From positions 1 to 64,000 of the forward strand of contig CAWJJU010000006.1 in the NCBI GenBank assembly GCA_963843315.1: 64,000 bases of DNA. Reading direction: 5' to 3'. The position numbers and the translations under genes were made by a program. Of the stretch, positions 62,286 through 64,000 are shown piece after piece. How positions within the stretch are numbered: the first letter of the stretch is position 1; each line of letters opens with the position of its first letter. Below the pieces are notes generated by a model, which saw only the letters and a list, made by a program, of their open reading frames with translations, was not told the DNA's origin and did not search any database. Source of the DNA: JAWVFM01 sp963843315. GTDB taxonomy: Bacteria; Actinomycetota; Thermoleophilia; Solirubrobacterales; 70-9.

Positions 62286-64000
62286 GTGAACTTCCGCTCC
62301 CTCTACGAGCACGGCTTCGTTCGCGTGGCCGCCCAGACCGGGCGCGTCGCGATTGCCGACCCGCAAACGAACGCGGAAACGATCCTCGGCGCCGCCCGTG
62401 AATGCTCCGAGGAGGGCATCGCGCTCGTCGTCCTTCCCGAGCTGAACCTGACGGGCTACTCCATCGAGGACCTGCTGCTCCAGGACGCCGTCCTCGACGC
62501 CGCCGAGGCGGCGGTCCGCTCGGTTGCCGAGGGCACCGAGGGCCTGCTGCCCGTGCTCGCATTCGGTGCGCCGCTTCGCCGCGACGGCCGGGTCTACAAC
62601 TGCGCCGTCGTCGCGCACCACGGCCGCATCCTCGGCGCCGTGCCGAAGTCCTACCTGCCCACCTACCGCGAGTTCTACGAGCGGCGCCAGCTCGCGTCCG
62701 GCGACGGTGAGTCGGGCGAGATCCGGATCGCCGGCCAGGCGGTGCCGTTCGGGCCGGATCTCATCTTCGAAGCGGAGGACGTCGAGGGCCTCGCGATCCA
62801 CGTGGAGGTCTGCGAGGACATGTGGATCCCGGTCCCGCCGAGCTCCGAGGCCGCGCTGGCGGGCGCGACCGTATTGCTGAACCTCTCGGGCAGCCCGATC
62901 ACGATCGGGCGCGCCGGGGATCGCAAGCTTCTCTGCCAGGCGCAGTCGTCGCGCTGCCTCGCCGCCTACCTCTACGCCGCGGCGGGGGAGGGCGAGTCGA
63001 CGACCGACCTCTCCTGGGACGGTCAGACGCTGATCTACGAGAACGGGGTCCTGCTGGCCGAGACCGAGCGCTTCCCCGAGGGCTCGCGCCGGGCGGTCGC
63101 CGACATCGACCTCGACCTGCTGCGCCAGGAGCGGATGCGCATGGGGACGTTCGACGACAACCGCAGGACCCACGCCGATCGCGTCGGCAGGTTCCGGCGC
63201 ATCCCGTTCGCGCTCGAGCCGCCCGATGGCGACCTGGGGCTGCGACGCCGGGTCGAGCGCTTTCCGTTCGTCCCCTCGGACCCCGAGCGGCTCGCCCAGG
63301 ATTGCTATGAGGCCTACAACATCCAGGTGGCGGGCCTCGAGCGACGCATGGAGGCGATCGGCGAGCCCAAGCTCGTGATCGGCGTCTCGGGCGGACTGGA
63401 CTCCACCCACGCGCTGATCGTCGCGGCGAAAGCGATGGACCGCGCCGGCCGGCCGCGCGAGGAGATCCTGGGCTTCACCATGCCGGGCTTCGCGACCAGC
63501 GACGAGACGAAGGGCAATGCCCACGAGCTGATGCGCCAGCTGGGCATCACCGTCGCCGAGCTCGACATCACGGAGACCGCGCGGCTGATGCTGAGGGAGA
63601 TCGACCACCCCTACGCGCGCGGCGAGGAGGTCTACGACGTCACCTTCGAGAACGTCCAGGCCGGGCTTCGCACCGACTACCTGTTCCGGATCGCAAACCA
63701 GCGGGGCGGCATCGTCCTCGGCACCGGCGACCTCTCCGAGCTGGCCCTGGGCTGGGCCACCTACGGCGTCGGCGACCAGATGAGCCACTACAACGTGAAC
63801 GGTGGAGTCCCCAAGACGCTGATCCAGCACCTGATCCGCTGGGTCGTCTCGTCCGAGCAGTTCGAGGACGACGTCAACCGCACGCTCCTGGCGATCCTCG
63901 AGACGGAGATCAGCCCGGAGCTGGTCCCCGGCGAGGTGCTCCAGTCCACCGAGGACAACATCGGCCCCTACGCCCTGCACGACTTCACCCTCTTCCATCT
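62286..64000 (+). CDS. nadE: Glutamine-dependent NAD+ synthetase (partial at the window end)
   Basis: GTG 62286 opens a frame with no stop before 64000 (571 codons present; full-length proteins are longer). The N-terminal nitrilase domain supplies Glu52 in VVLPELNLTGYS, Lys121 in VPKSYLPTYREFYE and Cys176 in VEVCEDMWIP, which produce ammonia from glutamine. The synthetase domain has the ATP loop GVSGGLDSTHAL (SGGLDS at 368-373) and GFTMPGFATSDETKGNAHEL, then GTGDLSELALGWATYGVGDQ. It makes NAD+ from deamido-NAD+, ATP and glutamine. It is divergent from the isochorismatase-family gene across a 90-base spacer. Confidence 0.95.
   Translation, partial: MNFRSLYEHGFVRVAAQTGRVAIADPQTNAETILGAARECSEEGIALVVLPELNLTGYSIEDLLLQDAVLDAAEAAVRSVAEGTEGLLPVLAFGAPLRRDGRVYNCAVVAHHGRILGAVPKSYLPTYREFYERRQLASGDGESGEIRIAGQAVPFGPDLIFEAEDVEGLAIHVEVCEDMWIPVPPSSEAALAGATVLLNLSGSPITIGRAGDRKLLCQAQSSRCLAAYLYAAAGEGESTTDLSWDGQTLIYENGVLLAETERFPEGSRRAVADIDLDLLRQERMRMGTFDDNRRTHADRVGRFRRIPFALEPPDGDLGLRRRVERFPFVPSDPERLAQDCYEAYNIQVAGLERRMEAIGEPKLVIGVSGGLDSTHALIVAAKAMDRAGRPREEILGFTMPGFATSDETKGNAHELMRQLGITVAELDITETARLMLREIDHPYARGEEVYDVTFENVQAGLRTDYLFRIANQRGGIVLGTGDLSELALGWATYGVGDQMSHYNVNGGVPKTLIQHLIRWVVSSEQFEDDVNRTLLAILETEISPELVPGEVLQSTEDNIGPYALHDFTLFH

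Noticed and set aside
61650..63998. Very long minus-strand frame (782 codons) through nadE
   Set aside because: Only the part from 62195 to 61650 is a real isochorismatase; the rest is antisense to the clear nadE gene and has no family features.

Overview
The window holds two unrelated kinds of DNA that meet at about 8,642-8,652. Positions 1 to about 8,650 have moderate GC and AT-rich spacers and look alphaproteobacterial (inferred from codon use and gene content). They carry a surface-polysaccharide (O-antigen type) cluster: a family 2 glycosyltransferase, glucose-1-phosphate cytidylyltransferase (rfbF), two SAM methyltransferases, a GtrA-type membrane protein, a large membrane protein with a C-terminal soluble region, and two GDP-mannose 4,6-dehydratase-like genes. 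Most of these are broken by frameshifts or in-frame stops; only the first methyltransferase and the GtrA gene are intact. From about 8,650 to the end the DNA is very GC-rich, with GTG/TTG starts, promoters very close to start codons, and families typical of Actinobacteriota, probably Thermoleophilia/Solirubrobacterales (inference). Both coding regions at the junction are cut in mid-gene, so a chimeric assembly is more likely than a real transfer.

Layout of the actinobacterial part. 8.6-11.7 kb: one minus-strand unit with an ECF-like sigma factor, an HTH-type protein, an ImmA/IrrE metallopeptidase, a cyclic-phosphate-processing receiver-like protein and a HAD-like protein. It is dense in single-base indels. 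12.2-20.0 kb: toxin-antitoxin-like modules (DUF1778/GNAT, VapBC, XRE/nucleotidyltransferase) among an epimerase and a partial copy of it, rocD, an FG-GAP protein, a Zn-UBP protein and a cyclopropane-synthase-like methyltransferase. 20-26 kb: membrane protein, patatin, lipoprotein, SnoaL protein, a WS/DGAT acyltransferase and a VOC protein. 26-39.4 kb: lon, secreted proteins, a NodB-like deacetylase, an aldo/keto reductase, a DegS/NarL-type two-component system, an exported polyhistidine peptide, typA, a second FG-GAP protein and an ABC1 kinase. This block carries a palindromic intergenic repeat built on a 36-bp unit that I did not see elsewhere in the window. 39.4-50.3 kb: secreted hydrolase, cupin, GNAT, Ppx/GppA, a second WS/DGAT, aldo/keto reductase, an epoxide-hydrolase/dehalogenase-like protein, and initiator tRNA-Met. 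50.4-64 kb: FkbM methyltransferase, SHOCT protein, S15-type peptidase, alpha-acetolactate decarboxylase, two DUF899 proteins, GFA and VOC proteins, an M20 peptidase, an SDR, a beta-propeller-like protein, an FUSC transporter, an isochorismatase and nadE (cut by the window end).

Functional threads. The two WS/DGAT enzymes suggest neutral-lipid (wax ester or triacylglycerol) storage. The TA modules and the sigma/HTH/ImmA cassette form an accessory island. Lon, TypA and a sensor kinase/regulator pair indicate stress handling. Single-base indels, usually in short homopolymers, break otherwise well-conserved genes throughout; they are densest in the first 13 kb and sparser later, so many 'pseudogenes' may be sequencing errors. 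Such genes are annotated over their reconstructed extent, with the break positions given.
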